A stretch of 64,000 bases of DNA from Sedimentitalea sp039941015 (GTDB taxonomy: Bacteria; Pseudomonadota; Alphaproteobacteria; Rhodobacterales; Rhodobacteraceae), in NCBI RefSeq assembly GCF_039941015.1, contig NZ_JBDVFI010000031.1. One strand, written 5' to 3'. A model generated the notes under the pieces. That model saw only the letters and a program-made list of their open reading frames with translations. It searched no databases and was not told the origin of the DNA. Shown in pieces: positions 1-8,814 of this stretch; the first letter of the stretch is position 1; every line of letters begins with the position of its first letter. The position numbers and the translations under genes are program-made.

Positions 1-326
1 TGCCAATGCTGACCGTGACGCACGGTCGCCGCGCGACCCGTCAGCATATTCTGGTCTACACCGTTCTACTGGCCGTTCTGGCCCTCGGAGCGGCTTTTTC
101 GGCGATCGGTGGGCCGATCTATCTGGCGATATCGGTGGTCGTGAACCTGATGTTCCTGCGCGGTGCAATCCGCATCTGGCGGCGTGACGAGGATGCCTCG
201 GAAGCCGATAATTTCGCTGTAGAGCGCGCGTTTTTCCGGCTGTCGCTCTGGTATCTGTTTGTGCATTTCGGCGCGATCCTGATCGAAGCCCTGCTGCGCC
301 CGTATGGCATGGGAGGCTGGGGATGA
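1..326 (+). CDS. ctaB: Protoheme IX farnesyltransferase, C-terminal end (partial)
   Basis: The frame is open from the window edge, so the gene starts upstream. The fragment carries the motif PMLTVTHGRRATRxHIL, typical of the last third of CtaB/CyoE, and three hydrophobic segments (about residues 17-40, 43-55 and 78-95 of the visible part). The enzyme is an integral membrane prenyltransferase that adds a farnesyl chain to heme B, making heme O for cytochrome oxidase. The stop codon overlaps the ATG of the next small gene (ATGA), and ctaG and ctaE follow, which is the standard oxidase assembly order in Rhodobacteraceae. Identification is by family knowledge plus context; only about 107 residues can be seen. 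Confidence 0.9.
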   Translation, partial: PMLTVTHGRRATRQHILVYTVLLAVLALGAAFSAIGGPIYLAISVVVNLMFLRGAIRIWRRDEDASEADNFAVERAFFRLSLWYLFVHFGAILIEALLRPYGMGGWG

Positions 327-487
327 GCATTCGTACAACCCACGAGATCCACGAGCGGCGGTTCAGCCGAAATGTGGGCGTTGGCCTCGCTCTGGTGGCG
401 TTTGTCGTGATCGTGTTTGGCCTGACCGTCGTCAAAGTCACGCGCGGCGATTTTGAGCAAGTGCCCGCGACAGAGGGACAAGACTGA
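323..487 (+). CDS. Small single-span membrane protein between ctaB and ctaG (CoxF-like)
   Basis: This 54-residue frame starts at ATG 323 inside the ctaB stop and ends in a TGA that overlaps the ctaG ATG at 487, so it is translationally coupled on both sides. Residues 1-16 are charged and basic (SIRTTHEIHERRFSRN), residues 18-38 form one hydrophobic helix, and a short polar tail follows, which suggests an N-in membrane protein. Related alphaproteobacterial oxidase operons carry a similar small protein here, often called CoxF or 'cytochrome oxidase assembly protein'. Its biochemical role is not established. The coupling and context make the gene convincing; the name is an inference. Confidence 0.82.
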   Translation: MSIRTTHEIHERRFSRNVGVGLALVAFVVIVFGLTVVKVTRGDFEQVPATEGQD

Positions 488-1065
488 TGGCGCTCTCCGG
501 TCCACGCAAGACGGTTGTGCAACTGGTCGCCGTGGTTTTCACGATGGGCGCACTCGCGTGGGCGTCGGTACCGTTCTACGACTGGTTCTGCCGTGTCACG
601 GGGTTCGGCGGCACGACGGTTGTGGCCTCTACTGACTCAGCCGATATCCTTGAACAGACCATCAAGATCAGATTTGATGCGTCGCTGGAACGCGACATGC
701 CGTGGACCTTCAAGCCGGTCGAGCGCGAGATGGAAATTCGCATTGGTGAAACTGGGTTGGCATTTTACGAGGCCTTCAATCCGACCGACCATCCGGTCGC
801 AGGGCAGGCGAGCTATAATGTCTTCCCCTATGAGGCCGGTGGCTTCTTTAACAAGATCGACTGTTTCTGTTTCACCGAACAGGTACTGGAACCTGGCGAA
901 CGGGTGCAGATGCCGGTGACGTTCTTTGTCGATCCGGAAATCGTCACGGACCGGGATGCAAAACACGTGCATTCGATCACGTTGTCGTACACATTCTACG
1001 AAATCGACCTGCCCGAGGGCTTTGCCGCCCTCGAAACTGAGGCAGGCAACAATAATACGAACTAA
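487..1065 (+). CDS. ctaG: Cytochrome c oxidase assembly protein CtaG (Cox11 copper chaperone)
   Basis: The product is 192 residues. One N-terminal membrane anchor (about residues 9-28) is followed by a periplasmic beta domain with the hallmark CFCF motif in FNKIDCFCFTEQ, whose cysteines bind Cu(I), and the downstream PVTFFVDPEI segment seen in all Cox11 proteins. Cox11 delivers copper to the CuB site of subunit I of aa3 oxidase. The length and motifs match the family. The start ATG at 487 overlaps the preceding stop; ctaE follows after 23 bases with a purine-rich ribosome binding site (AAGG near 1074-1079). Confidence 0.97.
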   Translation: MALSGPRKTVVQLVAVVFTMGALAWASVPFYDWFCRVTGFGGTTVVASTDSADILEQTIKIRFDASLERDMPWTFKPVEREMEIRIGETGLAFYEAFNPTDHPVAGQASYNVFPYEAGGFFNKIDCFCFTEQVLEPGERVQMPVTFFVDPEIVTDRDAKHVHSITLSYTFYEIDLPEGFAALETEAGNNNTN

Positions 1066-1088
1066 CGCCGCAAGGTAAGGGACACTCA

Positions 1089-1901
1089 ATGGCACACGCA
1101 AAGAACCACGATTACCATATTCTGCACCCTTCCATCTGGCCGCTGCTGGGGGCGGCTTTTGGGTTCGCCATGTTGTTCGGCGCCGTTCTGTGGATGCACT
1201 CGGTCACGCCGTATTTGTTCTGGATCGGTCTTGCCGGCGTTCTTTACACCATGTTCGGCTGGTGGTCCGAAGTCGTTCATGAAAGCCATATCGGCGATCA
1301 CACGCCGGTTGTGCAGATCGGTCTGCGGTACGGGTTCATCCTGTTCATCATGTCCGAAGTGATGTTTTTCGCGGCGTGGTTCTGGTCGGTCTTCAAGCAT
1401 CTGATCTATTCGATGCATGAATACGCAGGCAGCGAATACGTCGTGCCTGTCATATATCCTGTTGACCCGTTCAATCTGCCCTTGATCAACACGGTTGTCC
1501 TGCTGCTGTCGGGCTGTACCGTGACCTGGGCGCACCATGCGCTTATCCACGGAAACGTGCGCAAGGACCTGATCGCAGGTTTGGCTCTGACCGTTGTACT
1601 GGGTGTCGCCTTTACCGCCTTGCAGGCCTACGAATACATCCACCTGCTGCATGAAGGCTGGAAATTCGGCGAAGATATCTTTTATTCGAACTTCTTTATG
1701 GCCACCGGATTCCACGGCTTCCACGTGATCATCGGTACTATCTTCCTGTTCGTTTGTCTGATCCGCGCCATGCGCGGCGATTTCACCCCGAAACAGCATG
1801 TCGGGTTCGAGGCTGCCGCATGGTACTGGCACTTTGTGGACGTGGTTTGGCTGTTCCTGTTCTTCGTTGTCTACATCTGGGGCACTTCGCACCTCGGCTA
1901 G
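1089..1901 (+). CDS. ctaE: Cytochrome c oxidase subunit III
   Basis: The 270-residue polytopic protein begins MAHAKNHDYHILxPSIWP, the usual alphaproteobacterial COX3 start. It has about seven membrane segments and the signatures SEVMFFAAWFW, WAHHALIHGN, QAYEYIH and GFHGFHVIIGT, and it ends in a conserved HFVDVVWLFLF segment. Subunit III stabilises the aa3 oxidase core in the inner membrane. Length is normal. A perfect inverted repeat lies 41 bases after the stop, so the operon may be partly terminated or its message stabilised before surf1. Confidence 0.97.
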   Translation: MAHAKNHDYHILHPSIWPLLGAAFGFAMLFGAVLWMHSVTPYLFWIGLAGVLYTMFGWWSEVVHESHIGDHTPVVQIGLRYGFILFIMSEVMFFAAWFWSVFKHLIYSMHEYAGSEYVVPVIYPVDPFNLPLINTVVLLLSGCTVTWAHHALIHGNVRKDLIAGLALTVVLGVAFTALQAYEYIHLLHEGWKFGEDIFYSNFFMATGFHGFHVIIGTIFLFVCLIRAMRGDFTPKQHVGFEAAAWYWHFVDVVWLFLFFVVYIWGTSHLG

Positions 1902-1942
1902 GTCGATTGCGGTTGAAAATCCGCTGACAGAACGTATCAAGC

Positions 1943-1975
1943 ATGGCGCGCGGGTGATCCGCGCGCCATTTCGTT
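1943..1975 (+). terminator. Strong hairpin after ctaE
   Basis: An 11-base perfect stem (ATGGCGCGCGG at 1943-1953 with its complement at 1959-1969) and a 5-base loop precede TTTCGTTTTC. The stem is very GC-rich and the T tract is interrupted. It may act as a partial intrinsic terminator separating ctaE from surf1, or as an mRNA-stabilising structure. Confidence 0.6.
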
Positions 1976-1982
1976 TTCGAGG

Positions 1983-2672
1983 ATGTTGCCGGCGATGGCT
2001 CGTGTTGTCTTTCTGGTGTTCTTTGGCATGACCGGGTGCGCAATCCTGGTCTGGCTCGGCACGTGGCAGATTCAGCGACTGGGCTGGAAACAGGAAGTTC
2101 TCACCGAAATTGACAGCCAGATATCAGCCGAGCCCGTTGCCCTGCCTGTGGCCCCGGACCCGGATGCCGACAAATACTTGCCGGTCGAAGTCTCCGGCAC
2201 GGTGTCTGACACTGAACTGCATGTGTTGGTGTCGGTCAAACATGTCGGTCCCGGCTATCGCATCATCGCGCCGTTTCAGACCGAGGATGGTCGCCTGATC
2301 CTGCTTGATCGCGGTTTTGTCCCGACCGAAGAAAAAAACAAGGCCCGCCAGACCGGACCGATGACGGTGATTGGCAATCTGCATTGGCCTGACGAGATCG
2401 ACAGCTATACCCCTGAACCGGATGTGGCCGCAAACACGTGGTTTGCGCGCGATGTTCCAGGCATGGCGGCGGCACTGGGGACTGAACCTGTCCTTCTGAT
2501 TGCCCGGTCCCAGACCGATCCGAACATGACGCCGCTGCCTGTTGATACTGTCGGTGTGCCCAACGATCACTTGCAGTACGCAATCACCTGGTTTTCACTG
2601 GCCCTGATCTGGGCTGCGATGACCGCATATTTCCTGTGGCGCACCCGCGCAAAACCCGAGAGCCGAGGCTAA
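1983..2672 (+). CDS. SURF1-family cytochrome oxidase assembly protein
   Basis: The product is about 229 residues and has the SURF1 layout: an N-terminal membrane helix (about residues 6-24) leading into LGTWQIQRLGWK, a periplasmic domain containing VxVSGTV, GPGYRIIAPF and LLDRGFVP, and a C-terminal helix ending HLQYAITWFSLAL-W. SURF1 is needed for heme a insertion into oxidase subunit I. Two starts are possible: ATG 1983 touches GAGG directly, while ATG 1995 (MARVVFL) lies 12 bases after it, so 1995 may be the true start. The stop overlaps the thrC start (TAATG), indicating co-translation with thrC. Confidence 0.93.
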   Translation: MLPAMARVVFLVFFGMTGCAILVWLGTWQIQRLGWKQEVLTEIDSQISAEPVALPVAPDPDADKYLPVEVSGTVSDTELHVLVSVKHVGPGYRIIAPFQTEDGRLILLDRGFVPTEEKNKARQTGPMTVIGNLHWPDEIDSYTPEPDVAANTWFARDVPGMAAALGTEPVLLIARSQTDPNMTPLPVDTVGVPNDHLQYAITWFSLALIWAAMTAYFLWRTRAKPESRG

Positions 2673-4060
2673 TGAAATACGTATCCACGCGCGGCACCGC
2701 GCCTGAACTGAGCTTTGAAGAGGCGATGCTGTCCGGTCTGGCCCGCGACGGAGGGCTTTACGTGCCAGCCGAGGTGCCGCAGATGACCCCCGACGAAATC
2801 GCCGCGCTTGCGGGGCTCAGCTATGAAGAAACCGCGTTTCGCATCATGCGGCCATTTATCGGCGATACGTTTACCGATGATGAGTTTCGCGCAATCATCG
2901 ACCGTGCCTATGCCGGGTTTGGGCACGCGGCGCGCGCACCGCTGGTGCAACTTGCCCCAAACCATTTCCTGCTCGAACTGTTTCACGGCCCGACACTGGC
3001 CTTCAAAGACTTTGCGATGCAGTTGATCGGTCAGCTGTTTCAGGCGGCCCTGACCCGGCGTGGTGATCGCGTCACCATCGTCGGCGCCACCAGCGGCGAT
3101 ACCGGGTCCGCTGCGATCGAGGCGTTCAGGGGGCTGTCCAACGCGGATGTGTTCATCCTGTTCCCGCATGGTCGCGTCAGCGAAGTGCAGCGCCGCCAGA
3201 TGACCACACCCAGCGAGGCAAACGTGCACGCGCTTGCGGTGGATGGTGACTTTGATGATTGTCAGGCCGCGCTCAAGGATATGTTCAATGATTTTGACTT
3301 CCGCGACGGGGTCCAACTCGCCGGGGTCAATTCGATCAACTGGGCGCGAGTTCTGGCGCAGGTGGTCTATTATTTCAGCTCCGCCGTCAGCCTCGGTGCG
3401 CCGCAGCGCAAGATCAGCTTTACAGTGCCAACCGGCAATTTTGGCGACATCTTCGCGGGCTATATCGCGAAACAGATGGGTTTGCCGATTGATCAGCTGG
3501 TCGTTGCGACCAACCAGAACGATATCCTGCATCGGTGCCTGAGCGGGCAGGGGTATCACAAGGGGCCAACCCATCCGTCGATCAGCCCATCGATGGACAT
3601 TCAGGTCAGCTCGAACTTCGAGCGGGTATTGTTTGACGCCTATGGCCGCGACGGGCGCGCGGTTTCGCAATTGATGGACGAACTCAAGCAAGGCGGTTTT
3701 GACATCTCGCAAGGTGCGCTCGGTTATCTGCAAGAGCATTTTGCATCGGGCCGGGCTTCTGAAGACGAAACACTCGCCACCATTGCCGAAACGCTGACAC
3801 AAAGCACAGAACTTTTGTGTCCGCATTCTGCGGTCGGGGTGAAGGTCGCCAATGAACACCGCGCGACTGACGTGCCGATGATCACGCTTGCCACAGCCCA
3901 CCCGGCCAAGTTCCCGGCGGCGGTCGAGCAGGCCAGCGGCATACATCCACCTCTTCCCCCGCGCATGTCCGATCTGTATGACAGGCCGGAACGGGTGACG
4001 CGGATCGCCAATGATCTCGGCGCCATGAAGGACTTTATCAAAGGACACATCGCCAAGTGA
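2672..4060 (+). CDS. thrC: Threonine synthase
   Basis: The product is 462 residues starting MKYVSTRG. This PLP enzyme converts O-phospho-L-homoserine to L-threonine in the cytoplasm. The PLP lysine is Lys112 in LAFKDFAMQ, the phosphate-binding segment is GATSGDTGSAA, and the N-terminal SFEEAMLSGLARDGGLYVP stretch is typical of the fungal/proteobacterial-type enzyme. A longer frame open upstream inside surf1 is not supported, because ATG 2672 overlaps the surf1 stop and matches family starts. Its 3' end overlaps the GTG start of the next gene. Linkage of thrC to the cox genes is usual in this family. Confidence 0.97.
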   Translation: MKYVSTRGTAPELSFEEAMLSGLARDGGLYVPAEVPQMTPDEIAALAGLSYEETAFRIMRPFIGDTFTDDEFRAIIDRAYAGFGHAARAPLVQLAPNHFLLELFHGPTLAFKDFAMQLIGQLFQAALTRRGDRVTIVGATSGDTGSAAIEAFRGLSNADVFILFPHGRVSEVQRRQMTTPSEANVHALAVDGDFDDCQAALKDMFNDFDFRDGVQLAGVNSINWARVLAQVVYYFSSAVSLGAPQRKISFTVPTGNFGDIFAGYIAKQMGLPIDQLVVATNQNDILHRCLSGQGYHKGPTHPSISPSMDIQVSSNFERVLFDAYGRDGRAVSQLMDELKQGGFDISQGALGYLQEHFASGRASEDETLATIAETLTQSTELLCPHSAVGVKVANEHRATDVPMITLATAHPAKFPAAVEQASGIHPPLPPRMSDLYDRPERVTRIANDLGAMKDFIKGHIAK

Positions 4061-5319
4061 CGGTCGAACAACACACATTGGGCAACGGTTTTCGCATCGT
4101 CAGCGAACACATGCCGGGCCTGCAATCTGCCGCTATTGGTATCTGGGTGTCCGCAGGCGGGCGCCACGAGCGGATCGAACAGAATGGCATCGCGCATTTC
4201 CTGGAACACATGGCGTTCAAGGGAACCCGCAAGCGCACTGCCGTGCAAATTGCCGAGGCCATCGAGGATGTGGGGGGCTATATCAACGCCTATACCAGTC
4301 GCGAAGTCACCGCCTATTACGCTCGCGTTTTGCAGAGTGATGTTCCGCTGGCAATGGATGTGATTTCTGACATCGTGTTGAATCCGATCTTTGACCCGAA
4401 TGAGATCGAGGTCGAGCGCGGTGTGATCCTGCAAGAAATCGGTCAGGCCCATGACACCCCTGACGATGTGATTTTCGATTGGTTGCAGGAAGACAGCTAT
4501 CGCGATCAGCCTTTGGGCCGAACGATTCTGGGACCGACCGAACGCGTCAGCAATTTCTCACGCGAGGACCTGTCTGATTTTGTGGCCGAGCATTACGGGC
4601 CCGGCCAGATGATCCTGTCGGCCGCTGGCGCGGTTGATCACGCTGAAATCGTGCGCATGGCTGAGGAGCTGTTTGGTCACTTGCAGCCGAAACCGGATCT
4701 TGTCGCCGAAACCGCGCGGTTTACCGGCGGGGAAACCCGACGCTCCAAGGAACTTGAACAGGCACATTTCGCACTTGCCTTTGAAAGCCCGGGCTACCGC
4801 GACGATGCGATTTATACCGCCCAGATTTACTCCAGCGCGATGGGCGGCGGCATGTCGTCTCGCCTGTTTCAGGAGATTCGCGAAAAACGCGGGCTTTGCT
4901 ATACGATCTTTGCCCAGACTGGTGCCTATGCGGATACTGGGACGACCACCATCTATGCCGGAACTAGTGCGGCGCAGATTGGCGAACTGGCCAACATCAC
5001 TTTTGACGAGATGAAGCGCGCAACCGAAGACATGAGCCCACAGGAAGTGGCCCGTGCTCGCGCGCAGATGAAGGCCGGGATGTTGATGGGATTGGAGAGC
5101 CCCTCTAATCGGGCGGAACGATTGGCGCGGTTGGTTCAAATCTGGCACGTGGTTCCGCCGCTCGAGGACACCATTGCCCGCATTGATGCGGTATCAACCG
5201 GTGACGTTCGAGAGTTTGCCGAGACAATCGCGGCCAACGCGCCAGCGGCGCTGGCACTGTATGGGCCGATCGACAGCGCGCCCACATTGGCAGATTTGCA
5301 GGGAAGGCGCGCAGCCTGA
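4057..5319 (+). CDS. M16-family zinc metallopeptidase (processing peptidase-like)
   Basis: The product is 420 residues with a GTG start overlapping the thrC stop. The inverted zinc motif HxxEH is present as HFLEH (residues 47-51), with the distal glutamate expected in EVERGVILQEI near residue 127. The C-terminal half has the second M16 fold with the arginine/tyrosine segment (SSRLFQEIREKRGLCY). These bacterial proteins resemble the beta subunit of the mitochondrial processing peptidase and PqqL/YmxG-type peptidases, and are thought to degrade or process peptides. The substrate is unknown. There is no signal peptide, so it is probably cytoplasmic. Length is normal. Confidence 0.94.
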   Translation: MTVEQHTLGNGFRIVSEHMPGLQSAAIGIWVSAGGRHERIEQNGIAHFLEHMAFKGTRKRTAVQIAEAIEDVGGYINAYTSREVTAYYARVLQSDVPLAMDVISDIVLNPIFDPNEIEVERGVILQEIGQAHDTPDDVIFDWLQEDSYRDQPLGRTILGPTERVSNFSREDLSDFVAEHYGPGQMILSAAGAVDHAEIVRMAEELFGHLQPKPDLVAETARFTGGETRRSKELEQAHFALAFESPGYRDDAIYTAQIYSSAMGGGMSSRLFQEIREKRGLCYTIFAQTGAYADTGTTTIYAGTSAAQIGELANITFDEMKRATEDMSPQEVARARAQMKAGMLMGLESPSNRAERLARLVQIWHVVPPLEDTIARIDAVSTGDVREFAETIAANAPAALALYGPIDSAPTLADLQGRRAA

Positions 5320-5329
5320 TGCCGGTCTG

Positions 5330-5914
5330 ATGCTTCTGGCCAAACGCAAGCTCAAGCTCGAGACCGAGCGTCTGACCCTGCGCCCGCCGGTGCATTCGGA
5401 TTTTCGAAATTGGTCTGCCATGCGCGACGCCAGCCGTGATTTCCTCACCCAATGGGAGCCGGTCTGGGCCAGCGACCACCTGAGCCGTAAGGGGTTCACC
5501 AACAGGGTCTATTGGGCGCAGCGATCCATTGGCAACGGGTCGGCGGTGCCATTGTTCCTGTTCCGACGCGACGACCAGTCTCTGGTTGGGGCGATCACGC
5601 TGGACAATATCAGGCGTGGGCCAGCACAGGCCGGGACACTTGGCTATTGGACGGGTGCACCGTTCGCGCGGCAGGGATACATGCGCGAAGCTATCGGGGC
5701 AGTGGTCCATTACGCGTTCTCGCAACTTGATCTTAGCCGGATCGAGGCCGCGTGCCTGCCCGAAAACGCCGCCTCGCGCGGATTGCTGGAAAAGTCCGGG
5801 TTCAAATACGAAGGCGTTGCGCAGTCATACTTGCAGATCAACGGGCGTTGGCGGACGCATGTTTTATATGCATCCTTGCGCAGTGATCGGCGCGGGCGGA
5901 CCGACGCGGGCTAG
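5330..5914 (+). CDS. GNAT-family N-acetyltransferase (RimJ-like)
   Basis: The product is 194 residues from ATG 5330, ten bases after the peptidase stop; the frame is open further upstream inside the peptidase gene but without family similarity. The beginning LETERLTLRPP and the acetyl-CoA loop (GYWTGAPFARQGYMREA) followed by IEAACLPENAASRGLLEKSGF are typical of RimJ/RimL ribosomal-protein alanine acetyltransferases. The likely reaction is transfer of acetyl from acetyl-CoA to an N-terminal amine of a protein, or to a small amine. The substrate cannot be read from the sequence. It probably belongs to the thrC operon. Confidence 0.9.
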   Translation: MLLAKRKLKLETERLTLRPPVHSDFRNWSAMRDASRDFLTQWEPVWASDHLSRKGFTNRVYWAQRSIGNGSAVPLFLFRRDDQSLVGAITLDNIRRGPAQAGTLGYWTGAPFARQGYMREAIGAVVHYAFSQLDLSRIEAACLPENAASRGLLEKSGFKYEGVAQSYLQINGRWRTHVLYASLRSDRRGRTDAG

Positions 5915-5988
5915 GAAGCAGGGGCGCACACCCGAAAATTGAGGATGAGGGGCTGACTTTCGACCCGCACGTTCTATCCTCTTTGCTC

Positions 5989-6819
5989 ATGATGGTACTA
6001 CGCGCTCTATCCTTGATACTTCCGATGTTGCTCTGTGCCCCGCTTTACGCGCAGGACCGACGACCAAGCCATTGTATCGCCATCGCGGATGCGACGCCGG
6101 GTATGACCTTTGTGCACAAAGCCGCGTGGCAGGAGCCTGTGCCTGAATACTCCGTGCGTTTGTCATATGTCGCCCATGCCAGCTTCCTTCTGCAAACGCC
6201 TGCTGGGCTGAATGCCGTCACCGATTTCACCGGCTTTATCGGCTCTGCCAACATGATCCCCGACGTTGTTACGATGAATCACGCCCATGATACCCATTGG
6301 ACGGCCTTTCCCGATCCGGCGATCCCACATGTGTTGCCCGGTTGGGGCGCGTTCGGAGAAGGGATCGAGCATCATCTCGATCTGGGCGAAATGCTTGTGC
6401 GCAACGTGTCGACCGACATCCGCTCGCAATTCAGCGGGATAGAGGAAAAAGGCAATTCGATCTTCATCTTCGAGGTCGCAGGATTGTGCATCGGCCATCT
6501 CGGTCATTTGCACCATGTGCCGAATGATGAGCAATTCGCGGCAATCGGGCGACTGGATGTGGTCATGGCCCCAGTCGATGGCGGTATGACGTTGCCGCTG
6601 CCTGAGATGATCAGTATCCTGAAACGGCTGAAATCCTCGGTGGTCATCCCGATGCACTGGTTCAGCAGTTACACGCTCGATTCATTTCTAGGTGGCATGA
6701 CAGATGAGTTCGCTATTCAGCGCCCCGGTATATCCCATATTGAATTGTCTTTGCGGGACTTGCCTGACCGCCCGACGGTCGTGGTTCTTGAGCCGGCGTA
6801 CCTGTCGGACCAGGATTGA
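5989..6819 (+). CDS. Secreted metallo-beta-lactamase-fold protein (UlaG-like)
   Basis: The product is about 276 residues; ATG 5989 or 5992 is more likely than the in-frame TTG at 5983. An N-terminal signal peptide ends near LLCAPLYAQ. The following domain has the MBL-fold layout of L-ascorbate-6-phosphate lactonase-like proteins: YVAHASFLLQTP, DFTGFIG, NHAHDTHW, GHLGHLHH and VIPMHWFSSYT. The metal ligands differ from the classic HxHxDH, the closest equivalent being NHAHDTH, so activity is uncertain. It lies alone between the acetyltransferase and a FAD oxidase, in the same direction, with 21 bases to the next gene. Confidence 0.85.
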   Translation: MMVLRALSLILPMLLCAPLYAQDRRPSHCIAIADATPGMTFVHKAAWQEPVPEYSVRLSYVAHASFLLQTPAGLNAVTDFTGFIGSANMIPDVVTMNHAHDTHWTAFPDPAIPHVLPGWGAFGEGIEHHLDLGEMLVRNVSTDIRSQFSGIEEKGNSIFIFEVAGLCIGHLGHLHHVPNDEQFAAIGRLDVVMAPVDGGMTLPLPEMISILKRLKSSVVIPMHWFSSYTLDSFLGGMTDEFAIQRPGISHIELSLRDLPDRPTVVVLEPAYLSDQD

Positions 6820-6840
6820 TTCGAACGCGAGGTTCGCTGG

Positions 6841-8256
6841 ATGAGCCTCAATCCCGCCGACGATCATTTTGTCGCGTCCCTGAATGGGTCGATATCCACG
6901 GACGTATTTCGCCCTGTTGAGCCGCGCTATCTGGAAGAGCCGCGCGGCCGTTTGAACGGGCAGGGCGGTCTGCTGGCGTGCCCGCGCAATGCGCATGAGG
7001 TTTCGACCCTGATCAAAGCGGCCAATGCAGCACGCGTCGGGGTTGTACCCTATGGCGGGGGAACCGGATTGGTCGGGGCTCAGGTGAAGCCGGACGGACC
7101 TGCCCCCCTGATCCTGTCGCTGGAGCGTATGTCGGCCATCCGCGCGGTTTATCCCGAGGAAAACGTGATTGTTGCAGAGGCTGGCGCGGTTTTGGCCGAC
7201 GTTCAGGCGGCGGCGCGCGCATCGGGACGTCTGTTTCCCCTGTCGCTCGCGTCCGAAGGATCCGCGCGGATCGGAGGCAACCTTGCGACCAATGCGGGCG
7301 GCGTGAATGTTCTGCGCTACGGGAATACGCGGGATCTGTGCCTTGGGCTTGAGGCGGTGTTGCCGGATGGGCAGATTTGGAACGGATTGACGCGGCTGCG
7401 CAAGGACAACACCGGCTATGACCTGCGCAATCTCTTGATCGGCTCCGAAGGAACGCTTGGCGTGATTACCGCCGCGGCACTCAAGCTGGCACCAATCCCT
7501 GCCTCGACCGGGACAGCGATCTTGGTTGTTCCATCGCCGCGCGCTGCGATCGAATTGCTGTCACTCGCACGCGAGAGGCTTGGCGAGGGTGTCAGCGCCT
7601 TTGAACTTTTGCACAGGCAAGGTTTTGAGTTTCTGACCGAAACGCTGCCAGATATTCGGCAACCTTTCCGTGAGCCGCCGGAGTGGTGTGTGTTGATCGA
7701 ACTTGGTCTCGTTGCGGCAGTGGACCCGCAAGAGCAGTTGGCCAGTCTGTTTGAAGAGGCACTTGAAACGGGTTTGGTGCAGGATGGCCTCATCGCGCAG
7801 TCAGAGACGCAGCATGAAGACTTTTGGACCGTACGCGAGCAGTTGCCCGAGGCCAACCGCCTGATCGGGTCAGTGTCGAGCCATGATGTCTCCATCCCGT
7901 TGGGCGCGCTGCCTGACTTCATCGAGAAGGGCCGTGAGCTGGTTTCCGGGTTCGGAGACCTTCGCATCAACTGCTTTGGCCATGTCGGGGACGGCAACCT
8001 GCACTACAACGTGTTCCCACCAAAAGGCACGAACCGGGAGGCGTACAAACATCAAAGCGGTGCGATCAAGCGTGCTCTCCATGATCTCGTCGCGGCATGT
8101 GACGGTTCAATCAGTGCCGAACACGGGATCGGGCGGATGAAGGTCGATGATCTCGAAAGATATGGTGATCCCGTCAAGCTCGCGGCGATGCGCGTGATAA
8201 AGAAGGCGCTGGACCCTCTCGGCATCATGAACCCAGGCGCCGTGCTCGGCCCATAA
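6841..8256 (+). CDS. GlcD-type FAD-linked oxidase (2-hydroxyacid dehydrogenase)
   Basis: The product is 471 residues with an N-terminal FAD_binding_4 domain: PYGGGTGLVGAQ for the pyrophosphate loop and GGNLATNAGGVNVLRYGNTRD for the flavin pocket. The C-terminal FAD-oxidase domain has the metal/substrate motifs CFGHVGDGNLHYN and SISAEHGIGRMK. Such enzymes oxidise D-lactate, D-2-hydroxyglutarate or glycolate and pass electrons to quinone or ETF. The protein resembles the D-2-hydroxyglutarate/D-lactate branch, but the substrate cannot be fixed from sequence. It has no signal peptide. A hairpin follows the stop. Confidence 0.93.
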   Translation: MSLNPADDHFVASLNGSISTDVFRPVEPRYLEEPRGRLNGQGGLLACPRNAHEVSTLIKAANAARVGVVPYGGGTGLVGAQVKPDGPAPLILSLERMSAIRAVYPEENVIVAEAGAVLADVQAAARASGRLFPLSLASEGSARIGGNLATNAGGVNVLRYGNTRDLCLGLEAVLPDGQIWNGLTRLRKDNTGYDLRNLLIGSEGTLGVITAAALKLAPIPASTGTAILVVPSPRAAIELLSLARERLGEGVSAFELLHRQGFEFLTETLPDIRQPFREPPEWCVLIELGLVAAVDPQEQLASLFEEALETGLVQDGLIAQSETQHEDFWTVREQLPEANRLIGSVSSHDVSIPLGALPDFIEKGRELVSGFGDLRINCFGHVGDGNLHYNVFPPKGTNREAYKHQSGAIKRALHDLVAACDGSISAEHGIGRMKVDDLERYGDPVKLAAMRVIKKALDPLGIMNPGAVLGP

Positions 8257-8259
8257 CAA

Positions 8260-8287
8260 AACCGGCGAGCCTTTCGGATCGCCGGTT
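8260..8287. terminator. Hairpin between convergent genes
   Basis: AACCGGCGA at 8260-8268 pairs perfectly with TCGCCGGTT at 8279-8287 across a 10-base loop. It lies between the FAD oxidase (left, +) and the fasciclin gene (right, -) and could stop transcription from either side. It lacks a T tract. Confidence 0.5.
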
Positions 8288-8334
8288 GATCGTGCGTGGC
8301 TAGATGAGGGGTCGCCACGCGGCGATGCGCGTGA

Positions 8335-8814
8335 TCACTTGGGCATGATCACCTTATCGATGATGTGAATAACACCGTTGTCGGCCTCGATATCTGCCGA
8401 GACGACGGTTGCATCGTTAACCATGACGCCGTTGTCGAGGTCGATCATGATGTCGCCGCCCTGAACGGTTGTGGCCGCCATGTCGTCGCTCAGGTCACTT
8501 GACATCACCTTGCCTGCCACAACGTGATAGGTGAGGATCGCAACCAACTGGTCCTTGTTCTCTGGTTTGAGAAGCATCTCGACCGTGCCTTCCGGCAATG
8601 CTGCGAACGCTGCGTCTGTTGGCGCAAACACTGTAAACGGTCCTTCGCCTTTCAGGGTATCCACCAGACCAGCGGCCTGTACTGCGGCCACGAGTGTATT
8701 GAAATCATCTGCACCGATGGCAGTGTCGACGATGTCTTTGGAATGGCCGCCGGCAAGGGCGGCACCCGCCATCATCATGGCAGCAGTCAGAGAGAAAGCG
8801 GTTTTGCGAAACAT
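8335..8814 (-). CDS. Secreted fasciclin (FAS1) domain protein
   Basis: The product is 159 residues from ATG 8814, which has GAGG about 9 bases upstream; the frame open further upstream is not needed. A signal peptide (MFRKTAFSLTAAMMMAGAALA) precedes a single FAS1 domain containing KGEGPFTVFAPTDAAFAALP (H1 region) and LTYHVVAGKVMSSDL (H2 region), ending in DNGVIHIIDKVIMPK. Single-FAS1 proteins are extracellular or periplasmic adhesion-like proteins. The specific ligand is unknown. Length is standard. Confidence 0.94.
   Translation of the reverse strand: MFRKTAFSLTAAMMMAGAALAGGHSKDIVDTAIGADDFNTLVAAVQAAGLVDTLKGEGPFTVFAPTDAAFAALPEGTVEMLLKPENKDQLVAILTYHVVAGKVMSSDLSDDMAATTVQGGDIMIDLDNGVMVNDATVVSADIEADNGVIHIIDKVIMPK

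Noticed and set aside
2669..4078. 469-codon frame on the minus strand opposite thrC
   Set aside because: Shadow of threonine synthase; no ribosome site and no recognisable motif.
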